Origin: Falciphora oryzae
Taxonomy: Eukaryota > Ascomycota > Sordariomycetes > Magnaporthales > Magnaporthaceae
DNA length: 64,000 bases
Direction: 5' to 3'
Assembly (NCBI GenBank): GCA_000733355.1
Contig: JNVV01000005.1
Span: 658,649 to 722,648 of the forward strand
Below, in pieces: positions 44,302 to 56,400 of the stretch (positions within the stretch are counted from its first letter, which is position 1; each line of letters begins with the position of its first letter). The notes beneath the pieces were generated by a model. That model saw only the letters and a list, made by a program, of their open reading frames with translations, was not told where the DNA came from and ran no database searches. The position numbers were made by a program, and so were the translations under genes.

Positions 44302-47300
44302 TTATTTCCATCGCGCCCCCTCCCGCTCCGCCTCGAGCCGCCGCATGCGGTCCTCCTCGTCGCCGACCGAGACAGCCTCGCCCCTGCGGCCCTTGCGCCG
44401 GCTCCGCTTGCTGCTCGAGTCGCCGTCGTCGCCGCCGCCGCGGCTGCGCTTGTTGCCGCCGCCGCCGCCCGCGAGCCCGGCCAGCTTTTGCGCCTCCTTC
44501 ATGAGCCTCTCGCGGTTGCGCTTCTCGCGCTCCTCGGCATGCACGTCCCGCGCCGCCGTGGCCGCGCCCGATGACGACACCTGTGATTCCCGGCGTGAGG
44601 CTTGGTCGCGGTCGCCACTGCCGCCTGTTGCGCTTTTGGAGCCGACGCCCTTGATTTCGAAGCTGCGCGCCTTTCCGCCCGCCGACAGTGGTGCCTCCAC
44701 CGCGCTGCTGGGTGCAGACCGGCTCTCGCGGTGACGATGGCGGTCACGCTCCCTGTCCCGATCCTGGTCGCCGCGCTCACGATCGCCCTTGCCGTCGCGC
44801 TCTCGGGCACGGTCACGATCCTTGGTATCGCGGTCTTTGCCTCGGTCCTTGGTCCGGTCCCGACCCTTGTCCCTGTCGTGGTCTCGGTCCCGTCGTGATG
44901 ACGTCTTGTGCCTGTCCCGGCCTCTATCTCGGTCCCGGTCTCGGTCCCGGTCCCTATCTCTGTCACGGTCCCTATCGCGTTCCCTGTCGCGTTCTCGGTC
45001 TCGGTCTTTGTTGTCGCGTTCCCTCCGCCTATCGGAATCACGCTCTCTGCGGCTGCTGCGGTGTCCAGAACGACGGGAATCATCAGGCGATGCCGACCTT
45101 GACCGCGAGTCTGGTCTTGACCCGGCCAAATCGTCGAATTTGTCGTCTCGGGATCTTGCGGACTTGGGTTCATCCTCAAAACCGTGCGCGATACTATCCC
45201 TGTGTCCGTGCCGGTGACTGGAGCGCCCGCCGTCAGCCGTGGCGGGTGGTGAGCCGGATCGATGTCGCCTGCTACTGCGCTTGTGGCCACCGTCCTTGCG
45301 GTCTCGGCTCCGGCTCCGGCTCCTGCTGGATCGTGAGACGGACCGAGCCCCCCTCCTATCCCGCTCCCGATGATCTTCTCTCTCCTCAGTCTGGTTGGTG
45401 ACATCGCCTTGGTGGTCTCGGTCGCGCTGCTCTCGGTTTCGGTCGCGGTCTCTTGACGATCGGCGGCTCCTGTTATATCGGTCCTCTTTACTATCACGTC
45501 CACCATCTCGGGGCTGCTGGTCGGCGCCGGCGTTCCGCCTCGGGTCAAGTGACCCGCTACGGGACCTCAGTCTGTCACCACCACCACCAACTGGGCTTCC
45601 CTGCCCATTCGCCATCATTGGACTTTGGGGGCTGTCATCGGGGCCAATGAGCCCACGAGCCTTGAGATGGAGAAGGCTCGTGTTGGGCAAGCCTTGCCTC
45701 ATGGCCTTAGGCCCCGAAGGTGCATTCAGTGGCACGTCGGGGGCAGAGGGTCCTGGTCGGTGCGGGAACTGCGCGCCATAAGAGTCATTCAAAGCGGGAA
45801 CAGGTCGGAGAGCACCGTCCGGGGCTTTGCCAGCGCCCGTAGCTGATCCGTCGGTAGCGCCAGTGGCATCTGAGACACCGTTACCAGCCGTGCTAGAACC
45901 TGCTCCATCCGCACCACCGCCTTGTCCCTCTCCGTTCTCGGATTTGCCCGACTGCTCAGCCCCTTGCTTGACTCCCTCGCCCGGAGCGGCGCTACCGTCA
46001 CCTTCGGGTTTTTGGCTTGCGGGGCGTATACTGCGACCAAACTCGTCGACGCCGGAGCCGGTCAGTTCCTTGGCGGCAGAGTCACGTCGCTGACCCGCAG
46101 GGTACCCGCCACTCGTGTCTTGCTGACCCATGCCCATGCCCTGGCCGTAGCCCTGTCCTGGGAACTGCTGCTGCGAGTTGTAGCCGCCATTCTGGTGGTT
46201 CTGGAAGCCGTCGTTTGCGGGGCCGTTGCCAAAGCCGTTGCCGCCATAGCCGAAGTTCCCGCCACCTCGGCCGTACCCGTATCCGGGGTTGTTGCCGTTG
46301 TTGAAGTATCCTCGGCCTCGGCCGCCTCTGCCACCACGGTGGAAGTTGTTCTGGCGGTAATTAGTGTATTGGTTCTGGTGGCCATAGTTACCCTGATTGT
46401 AGCCAGAGTTGAAGCCGGCCGAGTTCAAGTTGTTTCCATAATCACCATTGCTCATGCCAGAAGCATTCGGATGACTGAAATTATCTTGGCCGCCACCATT
46501 CCACGACTGCTGCTGCTGTTGCCAGTTATCATTGGATCCAGAGCCGACGCCCATGCCGCCGCCACCGTTGAACCCGCCCATGCCCATGCCGTGCATCCCC
46601 ATGCCTTGCGGCCCGAAGTTACCGTTCATGTACATCATGGGGTCCATGTTGGGCATGCCTAGATGGGTGCCAGGGATATTGTCAGCATACGAGCGCCTCG
46701 GGGTGTTGGTGAGGGCACCATGTTGTCGGTGTGGCCTCCGTGTTGCCGACGGGGGTAGGAGAAGGATGAAAGTGCTGATGATAGTGCTGGGGTCGATGTC
46801 GAGGGAGTCTGACCCATCATTGAGAAGCTGCCAAATCCAGATGGCATCATGCCGTTCTGCATCGCCATCATCATCTGCATCTGGTTCATATCGGCGCCGC
46901 CAAAGTTCATGTTTGGGAACCCTCCATTCCCGAGCCCGAAGCTAGGATTGAGATTACTCGACATTTGTGTAGTCCCCTCTCCGTCCTCAGCATTCTGGTT
47001 TGACTGCGGTGCGTCTTCTCCCTTGGTGTCTTCTTTTGATGCCTCTTCGTCGCCTTTCTCGGGCTCGGCTGCCTGTGCGTCCTGGCTGGCCGCTAGTCTT
47101 GTCTCGGAGTCCGCGTCCTGTGTTTCGTTGTTAGTCTTAACCTACACGTATCGAGGGGCTGCCAGAGGTGTGCTCGGCGGAACGTGGGCTTACATTGCGC
47201 TCTGGGGTATGAACACTGTCGCTCGCATCTGCCTGAGACTCTTCTTTCGTAGAGGGAACCCCGGGTTGCGGGGTCACAGTTTCGGAACTCGAGGATTGCG

Positions 47301-47861
47301 CCGGTCCATCACCATTCGCAGCGCCAGCTGTCGGGGCCGGGACGGGAGGCCTCTGGGAGTCAGACTTGGGGTCGACGGGGGTTGGTGGCGCAGAGTCCTG
47401 CGCGTCCTTGGACCTGGACGCCTCGCGCTTCTTCTCCTCGGTACGGACGAAGACCTTGATGGTGGTCCTGAGCGCCTTGTTCGGTTTGCAATCGTCCGCT
47501 GAGAGTGGCGAGTGCTCACAGACGGGGCACGACGTGGGCAGAGTAGATTGACCTGCAAAGTGTTAGCAGGCGATGCAAGGTTCCGAGACCGGTCCGTCCA
47601 GACCGCCGCAAGCTCGGGGTTGCCTACAGCTTTCGCATATGGCCTGGTCGCAGCAAGGCAATTTGAAGGCGTTGATAGCAAGCTTGCTGCAGATGGCGCA
47701 TCGAAGCTTGATGGGTATCTCGTCCTGGCTCAGGGAGCTGATGGCGGCCCAAGGTTAGTTAGTAGGCGGCAACGCGACGAGAGGCACGTGTCCGACAAGT
47801 GGGCGGGCACCAACCTGACGAGGTCCGCCTGCGCCGGCGTAAGAAATAGAGAAGTCGCCAT
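44302..47861 (-). CDS. RING finger protein with RGG and RS/RD-rich regions (RBBP6/Mpe1-type RING)
   Basis: Five exons on the minus strand: 47861-47815, 47737-47628, 47552-47194, 47117-46814 and 46658-44302, 1058 aa. A C4C4-like RING sits at residues 29-64: Cys29/Cys32 (CAIC), Cys44/Cys45, Cys50/Cys53 and Cys61/Cys64 (CPVC). A conserved SPLSADDCKPNKALRTTIKVF follows. The PCC..C..C spacing without the usual His resembles the RBBP6/Mpe1 RING, but the N-terminal DWNN (ubiquitin-like) domain and a CCHC knuckle are not found. The middle is Met/Gly/Asn/Gln-rich with RGG motifs (about 46280-46360). The C-terminal third is an Arg/Asp/Ser-rich domain with long RD alternations (about 44890-45010). It is probably a nuclear E3 ligase or RNA-processing factor. 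The donor of intron 1 is GTTGGT, which is atypical. Confidence 0.82.
44890..45010 (-). repeat. Arg-Asp dipeptide repeat inside the RING gene
   Basis: The sense strand encodes alternating RD/RE dipeptides (RDRERDRERDRDRDRDRD and more). It is a low-complexity coding repeat of CGN-GAY codons, visible on the plus strand as cggtcccggtctcggtcccgg. Confidence 0.85.
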
Positions 47862-48842
47862 GGCGAGGTGCGGCGCGATCACTGCAGTGTCGTGGGCATG
47901 AGGATGTCCGGTGTCGGCGGGATGAAGGCAGCGACGCGACAAAGTCGGGTGGGAGGTGGGAGGGTTTGCGCCGCAGCGAGCAGTCACCGAGGTCGGCGCG
48001 GCCCCAATGGCTTCCTGCTGGCGCCGGTCGTCGCGCTGGAGAAACTGTCAACGCACAATATGGTGGAAAGACGAGTGGCTTCCTCTAGCCAGCAGGCGCT
48101 TCGCTGAAAGAACTGTAAGAGATGCCGCCGCGATGCGCGTTTGGTGGCGGAGAAAAATTTGGACTCGGGCGCTTGATCGACTCAGAGAGGGTCTCGCTCA
48201 CAGGCCAAATCGCCGAGAGGTCCCGCGTTTCCAGCCAGAGAGCTGGGCCCCGCAATTCTGACTGTCACGTGTGCACAGTGCGCCAGCCCAAGTCACAATC
48301 CAGTTGTGACACTGAGCTGCAGAGGCATGTCCCCGTCAATGCCAGCCGTTGTGTGTCACGGACGGCCGTCCTAAGGCGTTCGTCGTGTATCGGTTAGGCT
48401 ACCAGCTACTCGAATCTGCTCATCCTGTCTGTCGCTATTGTAATTCTCAAGATCGTACATGATAGATAGATATATCAAAGAAAAAGCAGAATGATTCGTC
48501 AGTTCTCAAGTCTCTATTACCAAAACTGGCTGTGGTCCGGCGAAAAAAACGACCAAGCACAAAAGAAAAAGAAAGAATGAAGAGCAAGCACTACGCCCCG
48601 TTAAGCCCGAAAGACGTGCCCCTTATGACCGGCTTAATAAATGCAAAAAAAAAAAAAAAAAAAATGAAAAGAAAAAAATGAAACCCGCACATCGTTCTGT
48701 GTCCCAACAACTATCCCGAAGCCTCAGTCGTGTGCAACGAGGAACTGCCACTTGGCTAACACAAACCCGACAGCTCCAGCCCGCATCATCAGCGATCACC
48801 CTCCACCCGTCGTCGAACACCAACCACCCCCATGGAATCCAA
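47862..48842. other. Intergenic region between RING gene and Rab5-type gene
   Basis: Promoter side of the RING gene and 3' flank of the Rab gene, both minus-strand. A20 lies at 48645-48664 (T-run in the Rab gene's sense direction). A ttaggctaccagctactcgaat stretch at about 48390 has a faint A-box flavour but no tRNA fold. No gene is supported. Confidence 0.55.
48645..48664. repeat. A20 homopolymer
   Basis: Twenty A, about 180 nt 3' of the Rab5-type gene's stop codon, thus T20 in the sense direction. Confidence 0.85.
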
Positions 48843-49701
48843 TCAGCAAGCACAGCCGTCCTTGGCCCCCTGATCCTGCGGACCGCCTAGGCTGACGCGC
48901 TGCTCGTCGCCCCCACGGCTGGCCGCCGCGCCTCCCGCGCCGGGACCGCGGGCACTCTTGAGCGACGTCTCGGGGATGGCGTTGGCGATGGCCGTAAAGA
49001 CCTCGGTGACGTTGACGCCTGTTTTGGCGCTCGTCTCGAAGAACAGCAAGCTCTCCTCCTCCGCGTACGACTTGGCCTCCTCGGTCGAGATCTTGCGGGC
49101 ATCGCCACCGGCCGCGTCATCTGCGCCATCGTCCGCATCCGCGCCGCCGTCGCCGCCGTCGCTGGTCAGGTCCAGCTTGTTGCCGACGAGGGCGATGACG
49201 ATTCCCGGCGATGCCTGCCGCTGCAGCTCGGCGACCCAGTGCTTCGCCTTGATGAGTGATGTCGGCTTGGTGAGATCGTAGACGACGAGCGCTGCCTGCG
49301 CGTTACGGTAGTACATGGGCGCCAGCGAGGCAAAGCGCTCCTGCCCGGCGGTATCCCATATCTCAAACTTGATGGTCCGGGTTGGTAGGTTACATTTTTG
49401 GGTCAGGAAGGCAGCTGCAGGAGATGCATGTGTCAGTGGCGGGGAATATGGGGAAGCGTGGGCAGGCTTTGATTTTTTTCCCCCCCCCTTACCTCCTATG
49501 GTTGGCTCTTTATTCTCTTGGAAATCGTTGTTGACGAATCTCAAAACAAGCGACGACTGCAGCGGCAGGACGGGTTAGGGGCTGCGGTGCGGGAGACGGG
49601 GAGGCCGCGGTCGAGGACAAATGACTTGCCTTGCCAACAGCTGCTTCACCGAGGAGCACCAGCTTCACGCTGCTGCTGGGCTTTGCGGCTCCGTCGGCCA
49701 T
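48843..49701 (-). CDS. vps21: Rab5-type small GTPase (Vps21/Ypt5)
   Basis: Three exons on the minus strand, 49701-49630, 49556-49493 and 49414-48843, encode 235 aa. Rab motifs are complete: GEAAVGKSS (G1), [16 protein letters not shown] (effector and switch I), WDTAGQE (G3), NKLD (G4) and ETSAKT (G5). The Rab5-specific [16 protein letters not shown] block is present. The tail ends CAC, a CXC motif for geranylgeranylation. Rab5-type proteins control early endosome fusion and endocytic traffic. A 25-residue Gly/Asp/Ala-rich insert follows NKLDLTSD and makes the protein longer than usual. Intron 1 (49557-49629) starts GC (GCAAGT) and ends CAG; this is the only way to keep the P-loop GK|SS intact. 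Intron 2 is GTAAGG..CAG. Confidence 0.92.
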
Positions 49702-50231
49702 TGCGATAAACGGGGGCGCCCGCGCAGAAATATCCCGGGAAGCGGAGAGTCAGGGGGTTGTTTTCGAACGAGGCCGGACGGTGTGGTTCGCGGACTGGGC
49801 GCGGGTTTTTGCTGTCTTCGAATGCCTCTCGATTGCTCGGTGCCTTGGCTGTGGTGACGTGATGGGGGAAGACCGACAGACCGAAACGCAGCGGCGGGCT
49901 GTCCAGGTGCTGCGACCCCCGACATGGATGGGCGCTAGCACCAATCCGGTCGATGCCTGGCTCGTGCTCTGCCGCGCAGGCCAACCCCGCCGGCCAGTGT
50001 TTGTGCTCGCCTCACTGTGCAGGCCTTGGTGGAGACGTTATGCTTGCTGAATGTGGGTCACTACTCCGCCAGCCAAAGACGGAACGGAGGAGCGAAGGTG
50101 GGCTTTTGGATGGCAGAAAAAAAAAAGTTGCTTGACCGCCGACGCCGCCCCAGCGCGCTTTCTCGTCCTTCTTTTTGCGTGAGAGTTATACAATCCACCA
50201 CACACCCTGATTGAGGAAGTAACACCTAAAA
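49702..50231. other. Divergent promoter region between the Rab5-type gene and KRI1
   Basis: About 530 nt shared by two genes transcribed away from each other. No ORF with recognisable sequence was found; several overlapping frames on both strands are chance. Confidence 0.6.
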
Positions 50232-52464
50232 ATGGCGGGCTCAGTCGCTGCCCAGGGTTCTCCCAGCGCCAGCAGTGACTCGCTTGACCAGGTCGAGTGC
50301 AACATCATCGAGCGCAAGCCCGGCGAATCTTCCAAAAAGAAGTCCCTCTTTGAAGACAACGACGACGAGAGCTCGGGGAGCGACGAAGACTCGGAGGATG
50401 GCGGCGCAAAACTAGCAGACGGCTCGGCCGTCCTCAAGATCAACGAGGAATATGCCCGCAGGTTCGAGCATAACAAAAAGCGCGAGGAACGGCAAAAACG
50501 TTGGTTTCCCCTGGCGCCTTGGTGGCAACCCCGCCCGCCTCCCCTGACGGCCTTCTAGCTTGCTTGCTAACAGCCAATTGCTAGTGGAGGAGAAGCATGG
50601 ACGGGCGCTTGCCAATGGAAAGAACGCAGATGATGATTCTGAGTCGTCGGACGACGAGACCGAGGACGAGGAGGGTTTCCTAGCTACCGAAGATCTCGAC
50701 GCAGAAATCTCGGCTACTCTCCAGGCCATCAAGAACAAGGACCCCAGGATCTACGACGAGGGTGCGACCTTCTATAGGCCGATTGATGAGGCCTCAGCCG
50801 CTGCGTCCAAGGCATCCAAGGAGAAGGCCGTCACCCTGAAAGATTATCACCGAGAGAGGTACATGAAAGGGGATGTGGGCGCCGACTTTGAGGACGACTT
50901 CAAGGCCGCCCCGCCGCCGCAAAAAACCTACGTCCAGGAGCAGGACGACCTCAAGAAGTCCATCGTGAACGAGATCAACGCCCTCGCCGAGAACGGCTCC
51001 GACGACGAGAGCGATGATGATGCGTTCGTGAAGAAAAAGGCCAAGCAGCCCGAGGACGAGGCCCCTGCTGCCAACGGCGTGCATCCTTCCAGGGCTGCCA
51101 AGATTCAGCTCACCGAGGCAGACGTTGCGAGTGCGGACAAGGACCCGGAGCTTTTCCTCTCCAACTTTATGTCTTCGCGCGCCTGGCTTCCTCCAGAGGG
51201 CTCCAGGTGGGAGGCGTTTGAATCAGACGACGAGGACAAGGACAAGGACAACGTCAACTTCGCTGAGGAGTTTGAGAACGCGTATAACATGAGGTTTGAG
51301 GACCCAGAGAAGAGCAATGAGGTTCTCAAGTCATACTCGCGCTCGCTTGTCGCCGAGAAGTCGGTGCGACGGGAGGAGAAGAAGGGCAGGAAGCGGCAGC
51401 GAGAGCTTGAGAAGGAGCGCAAGGAGGCTGAGAAGCAGGAGAGGCGAGAAGAGCGCGCCAGGCTTCGGCGCCTCAAAATCGAGGAGGCCAAGGAGAAGCT
51501 GAAGCAGATCAAGAAGGTCGCCGGGTTCGGCGGCAAGGAGCTCAAGGAAGAAGAGTGGGTCAAGCTTCTGGACGACAATTGGGACAACGAGAAGTGGGAA
51601 GCCGAGATGCGCAAGCAGTTCGGCAACGACTACTATGCCGAGGGCGAGGCCGACGCCAACAGCTCGGATGATGAGGAAGGGGGCTCATCCAAGAAGAAGC
51701 GGAAGCCCAAGAAGCCCAAGTGGGATGACGATATCGACATCAAAGATATCGTCCCGGACTTTGACGATTCGGTCCCGCCCAACATCACTCTTACCGACGA
51801 CGAGGATGAGGACGACGCTCCCAATGGCGCTGAGGCATCAGAGGATGACGACGACGACGAAGGGGGGAACCCGGCCAAGAAGCGCAAGACTTCCAAGGAC
51901 CACAAAAAGGACCGCGCGGCGGCCAAACGGGCCGCAAGACAGGAGCGGGCGAAGATCGAGGCGCTGGTGGACCAGCAGCTGGAGCTGGAAGACCCAAGCG
52001 CGCTCGCGTCGTCGTCCAAGGGCAAGAAGAAGCGGAGCCCGGGCGGCTTCCGGTACCGCGAAACGTCGCCCACCTCGTTCGGGCTCACGGCGCACGACAT
52101 CCTGCTGGCGCCGTCGGACGCGGCGCTCAACGAGTTCGCGGGCCTCAAGAAGCTCGCCACCTTCCGTGACGCCGAGAAGAAGCGCAAGGACAAGAAGCAC
52201 CTAGGCAAGAAGGCCCGCCTACGCCAGTGGCGCCGCGACAACTTTGGCCGCGAGTTCGAGCACACGGGCCCCACCTACGGCTTCGAGCGCGTCGTGGCGG
52301 CTGCTGCCGAAGATGCAGACGGTGGATACGGCGCCGCGGAGCAGGGGAGGAGGCACGGCAAGAGCAGGGACAAGGGGAAGGGGAAGGCCAAGGAGGAGGC
52401 AGCACCAGATGAGGGCGAGAAGAGCAAGAAGAGGAAACGGCCCAGGGGGAAGGCCAGCGCCTAG
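50232..52464 (+). CDS. kri1: KRI1, ribosome biogenesis factor
   Basis: Two exons, 50232-50499 and 50585-52464, encode 715 aa. The join restores KREERQK-L-EEKHG. The donor is GTTGGT (atypical), and the acceptor CTAG has the branch CTAAC about 12 nt upstream. The KRI1 signature is clear: EEYARRFEHNKKREERQ, ATFYRPIDE, TLKDYHRERYMKGDVGADFEDD, then the C-terminal block FGLTAHDILLAPSDAALNEF, GLKKLATFRDAEKKRKD and LGKKARLRQWRRDNFGREFE. The acidic and Lys/Glu-rich stretches in between are typical. KRI1 is a nucleolar protein needed for 40S subunit assembly and interacts with Krr1. The C-terminus is strongly basic (KKRKRPRGKASA). Confidence 0.94.
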
Positions 52465-53469
52465 GTTAATAGATTAGAGTGTTGGGATATACCAAAAACT
52501 CCTGTTGTCATCGAGCTATCATTTACATATCTGTCTCAACAGTCATCATGTGTATTTCACCAAGCCTGCGCCAAGTGACGGCTGTGGATGGAGGTTGGGT
52601 AGACTGCGCGGCATGTTCTTGATGCGTGCGCCTGTGTAGTTATGGGGAGATATCACGCCCACGGAAATGGTATCTATTACAAAAGAAAGAAGACAAGAAA
52701 AACAGTCGGGATAGCAGCAGCTCGACAGAGACCGGTGCGTGCATGCGCAAGCCTCCAGCCAGACGTGCTGCAAATCAAGGCGTGAAGACGCTGGGTCCCG
52801 GTGCGGTCAACATCTACCCAAACTCTCCTCCATATCAAGTTTCCCCAGCCATTCCGTTCCACAAGAGTCAGAAAGCGTCCCCATCACCAAAGACGAGAAT
52901 AAAGAGCGGCCCGTCGTCCCAAACATCGTCGTCATTCAAGGCATTTTACTCCGCCCTCCTCTCCCTGCTCCTCTTAGCCAAAAGCAAACAGGTATTCCCA
53001 ACCACCCAAGTCCCTATCAGGATGATTCTTCTCTTTTTTAACACGAGCGAGGGAGATCTGGTAGTAGTATAAGCCGCACCACTCCAGCAGCATTGAAAAA
53101 CAGGATCCCAAAAACAAGTACACCCTCCGACCCCGTCGTAAAATCTTAGCCAACCGCCAAAACGTCCGTGTTTACCGTATAGAAAACAAAAACCCCAGCA
53201 TGATATTTACCAACAAACATGCCACTCCCCGACGTAGATATTGTAAAAAGGTGCCTGCTTCAAATTCGTCCATCCATCCATCATCTGAAACATGAAACCG
53301 CAACATTCAAAAGAGTTAAGCTTTGTAGGCGGAGAGAGGGAGAAAAGAAATGATAACGATGAAAAGGGCGGAAGCTGCGGTGTTGCTTGAACGGGACACT
53401 CGGGCCGTCCCATGACATGTCGTGCGTGCGTGCACGCATGGCGGAGGGTGCGTGCGGGCTGGCGGCCTC
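52465..53469. other. Convergent intergenic region between kri1 and the Zn(II)2Cys6 gene
   Basis: 3' flanks of both genes; AT-richer than its surroundings from about 52850 to 53390. Frames at 52626-53072 and 52739-53041 have no recognisable domain. Confidence 0.6.
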
Positions 53470-56400
53470 CTAGTGGCCGTTGTGATGCAAGCCGTTCATG
53501 CCCGCACCCCCACCAGGTGTCGTCATGCCGCCCCCACCTCCTCCGCCAAACATATTGGCCAGGCCGTCGAGGCCGCCGATACCACCACCGAGCTCGTGAC
53601 CGATCTCTGGGGGCTCCATATTAAAGGGCATGAACCAGGCCGAGGACGCGCCCTCGTGATGGTGATGGTGGCCAAACGCCGCGTGGAGCGGATCTGAAGG
53701 GGTCGGGTTCCCGCCGCCACCGCCAGCGCCCTCGGCGGCCGTCGGGGGTTGCCGACCTCTCCGGGGGCCTGCGCCGCCGCCGCCCTCAGGCCCGTGTCGA
53801 CCCGACATACCTTCCCACATACCGTCCAGCACGTTCTGGCCGCCGCGGCCACCGCCCATGCCAGGATCTATGCCTCCGTACGCGCCAAAAACGAGCTGGC
53901 GGTCTAGTTGTGGGAGGATACCGTTCGCCTGATGGGATAATGATAGTGACAGCAGTTCGGGAGAGTAAAAGGGGCCGCCGGGGTGATGGTGGTGGTGATG
54001 GTGATGCGGGAACGCTCCCATGGTAATGGGACTTATTGGTGACAGGGCGTGGTAGGATGTTGGGTTTGCCGACTGCGGTATTGTCAGCGGACTGAAGCTG
54101 GGCCCGCTCGTCTGCCCACCTATCGGGCCCGAGAAACTGCCACGCCCAGGGTTGTGCTGGGGGCGCTGTGGTGGACGCTCGTTAGGCCCGCCCGTGCCCA
54201 GGTGAACATCTGTTAGAATCGGCTCCAGCTGGCTCGAGTCCGCCCGTGACGACACACTGCCGCCGCCACCGCCGCCCTTCTTGGCAATCGATTTCCTCTT
54301 GGCCGGCTGTGGTCTTGCTGTTGCCGCCGATGATGACGCTGCTGCTGATGCTTGATTGTTCGCCGTCGAGGGGCCCTCGTTGCTTTGGGGCGATAGTTTC
54401 GTCATGAACTCCTCAACAGTGGCGAGCTCCGGCTTCTGCTCCAGCACCGCATCATCGCCCTTCTCTTTCTTCTTGTACTTGGCCGGGTCCAGAAAGTCAG
54501 ATTGCGAGACACCGTGGGGGTAGCGGTCGAACCAGTCGCCATACTGGAATATCGGAGATGCCGTGTTCTCGTTTGCCGGGTTGCCTTGACGGGCGGCATC
54601 GGCGCAGGTCCGGTACTGCTCCCGTAGGTTTTCTGTCATGAAGTGAAACATGCCCCAAAAGCGCTTCATCTTGGACAGGAACCTAACGTTGGTGGCGAGG
54701 TTCCGTTTCGATGTCGCCTCCATGGCCGGGTTCCCTGAGAAGATGCCGAATATGTGCACCGTGCTTGACAGGAAGACGCAGTAGCCAACAAAGGGGGCGG
54801 CAACGAGGTGAGACTCGGCATCCTTGAGCAGGTCCGACATGCGGTTCGCAGCGGCAAAGGCCTTGGCGCCCGCCTTTGTTATGAAGGCCTTGGGGACGTC
54901 CTGGTTCGCGATGCTGCCGGGCGACGACACGGCGAAGCGGTTCATGAAAAGTATGTTTTGCTGGATGGAGATGTGGAGGAAAAGAAACTGGTTGGCCATG
55001 TTCTCCGTGTCGTGCAGCTTGAGGTTCTCCTTGGAGTACCGAAGATGCTCCGGGAGGCTCGCGGGCAGGTCCTCAGACTGCTTGATGAGCTTGGTGTATT
55101 CTGCCTCAGGGCTCCACATGGGGTGTGGATCGAGCTCCTTGCCTCCCTGGTTGAGATAGTTGATGATGCGGCCCCAGATAGCGATGGACCGAATCATGTA
55201 TGCGGCGACGCCCATGTTCTTTTTGACGTCGGAGAGCTGCCCGTCGTCGGGCGACACAGGATGGAGAACGTCACCCTGCAGGGTCTCGGTCGGGCCGGGG
55301 ATATCGAGTTGGAAGTACTTCTCCATGATGGGCAGCTGGATCTTGAGCGTCTCTTCCTTGATAAAGGTCGGGCGCTCAGTGCCAGACGAGTTGAAGCGGT
55401 CCATCAGGAAGCATGCCCACATGGTCCTCCGGCGGATCTCGCGGTCGATGAAGCTCAGCTGAACACTGCTCGAGTTCGGGTCGTACTCGAGGTCCTTGTG
55501 CAGCTGCAGCGCAAAAGCCATGCGGATCGCCTGGCCACCGAGCGCCCAGCTCCGGCCGCCGTGGCACGTGCCGAACTCGTGCAGCCCGAGGATGAGGAGA
55601 CACGTGAGGATGGTGATGTTGGGCCATTCGTATCTCCTCATGACGATGTCGCGCGCCAAAGAAGCCCACTCTTCGCCGCGGAGGAAGTTTGGATTGCTGT
55701 TGAGTTTGGGGTGTGTTGAAAAGCGCGCCGACACGGCACACACTGAGAGAATCAAGACGGGCGGTAATGAGCCGGCCCTGAAATGGAACGAAACAACACG
55801 GACCGGTCAGCCTGTCGTGCCCTGCCAACACTGTGTACGGAATGAGCAGGACATGAAATGGGACTGGGGCTCTGGCTCACCTGAGTTTCCTCATATAGCT
55901 CGGTTTGTGTAGGATATGATAAGCCTGACCGTAGATGTTTTCAAAAAAGACTTCAGCTAGATGCTCCTGTATCTCTTTTGACGGCAGGGCCTCGGCGCCC
56001 TCCTGAAGCAGCTTATTCTCCTCGGCCTCGTGGAGCAGCAAGGTCGCTGGGCGGCTCGACTTCCCTGCCTCCAGCGCAGACTTGGTGGACGCGCGGGCCC
56101 AGTTTTCGAGCTCGGGACCAAAGGCCTCGTCGGCGCCGCGCTTTTTCGCGCCCGATTTGGTGCCGCCGACAGTGCCCGGGATGGCAGGCTTGACCACGGC
56201 CCTCGGGATGGAGGACGAGATGGTTTCCTGGTCGGCCTTGGGGACGATCTTGATGATGCGCTCTTCCATGCGCTTGAGACGCTTGTCGAGCATTGCCATG
56301 TAGTCGGTCCTGGGGGCGGCCTTGCGGGCGGTGACCTTGTAGACGCACGGTATGCGGGAGCGCAGGCAGTGCTTACAGGCGGGCTTCTCGCCGGAGCAGC

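Noticed and set aside
44499..45548. Long frames on both strands opposite or beside the RD-repeat region
   Set aside because: They are shadows of the repetitive RING-gene exon; only the minus frame ending at 44302 continues into conserved sequence.
48380..48440. Possible tRNA (ggttaggctacc near 48390)
   Set aside because: Only a weak A-box resemblance; no T-arm or acceptor pairing could be found.
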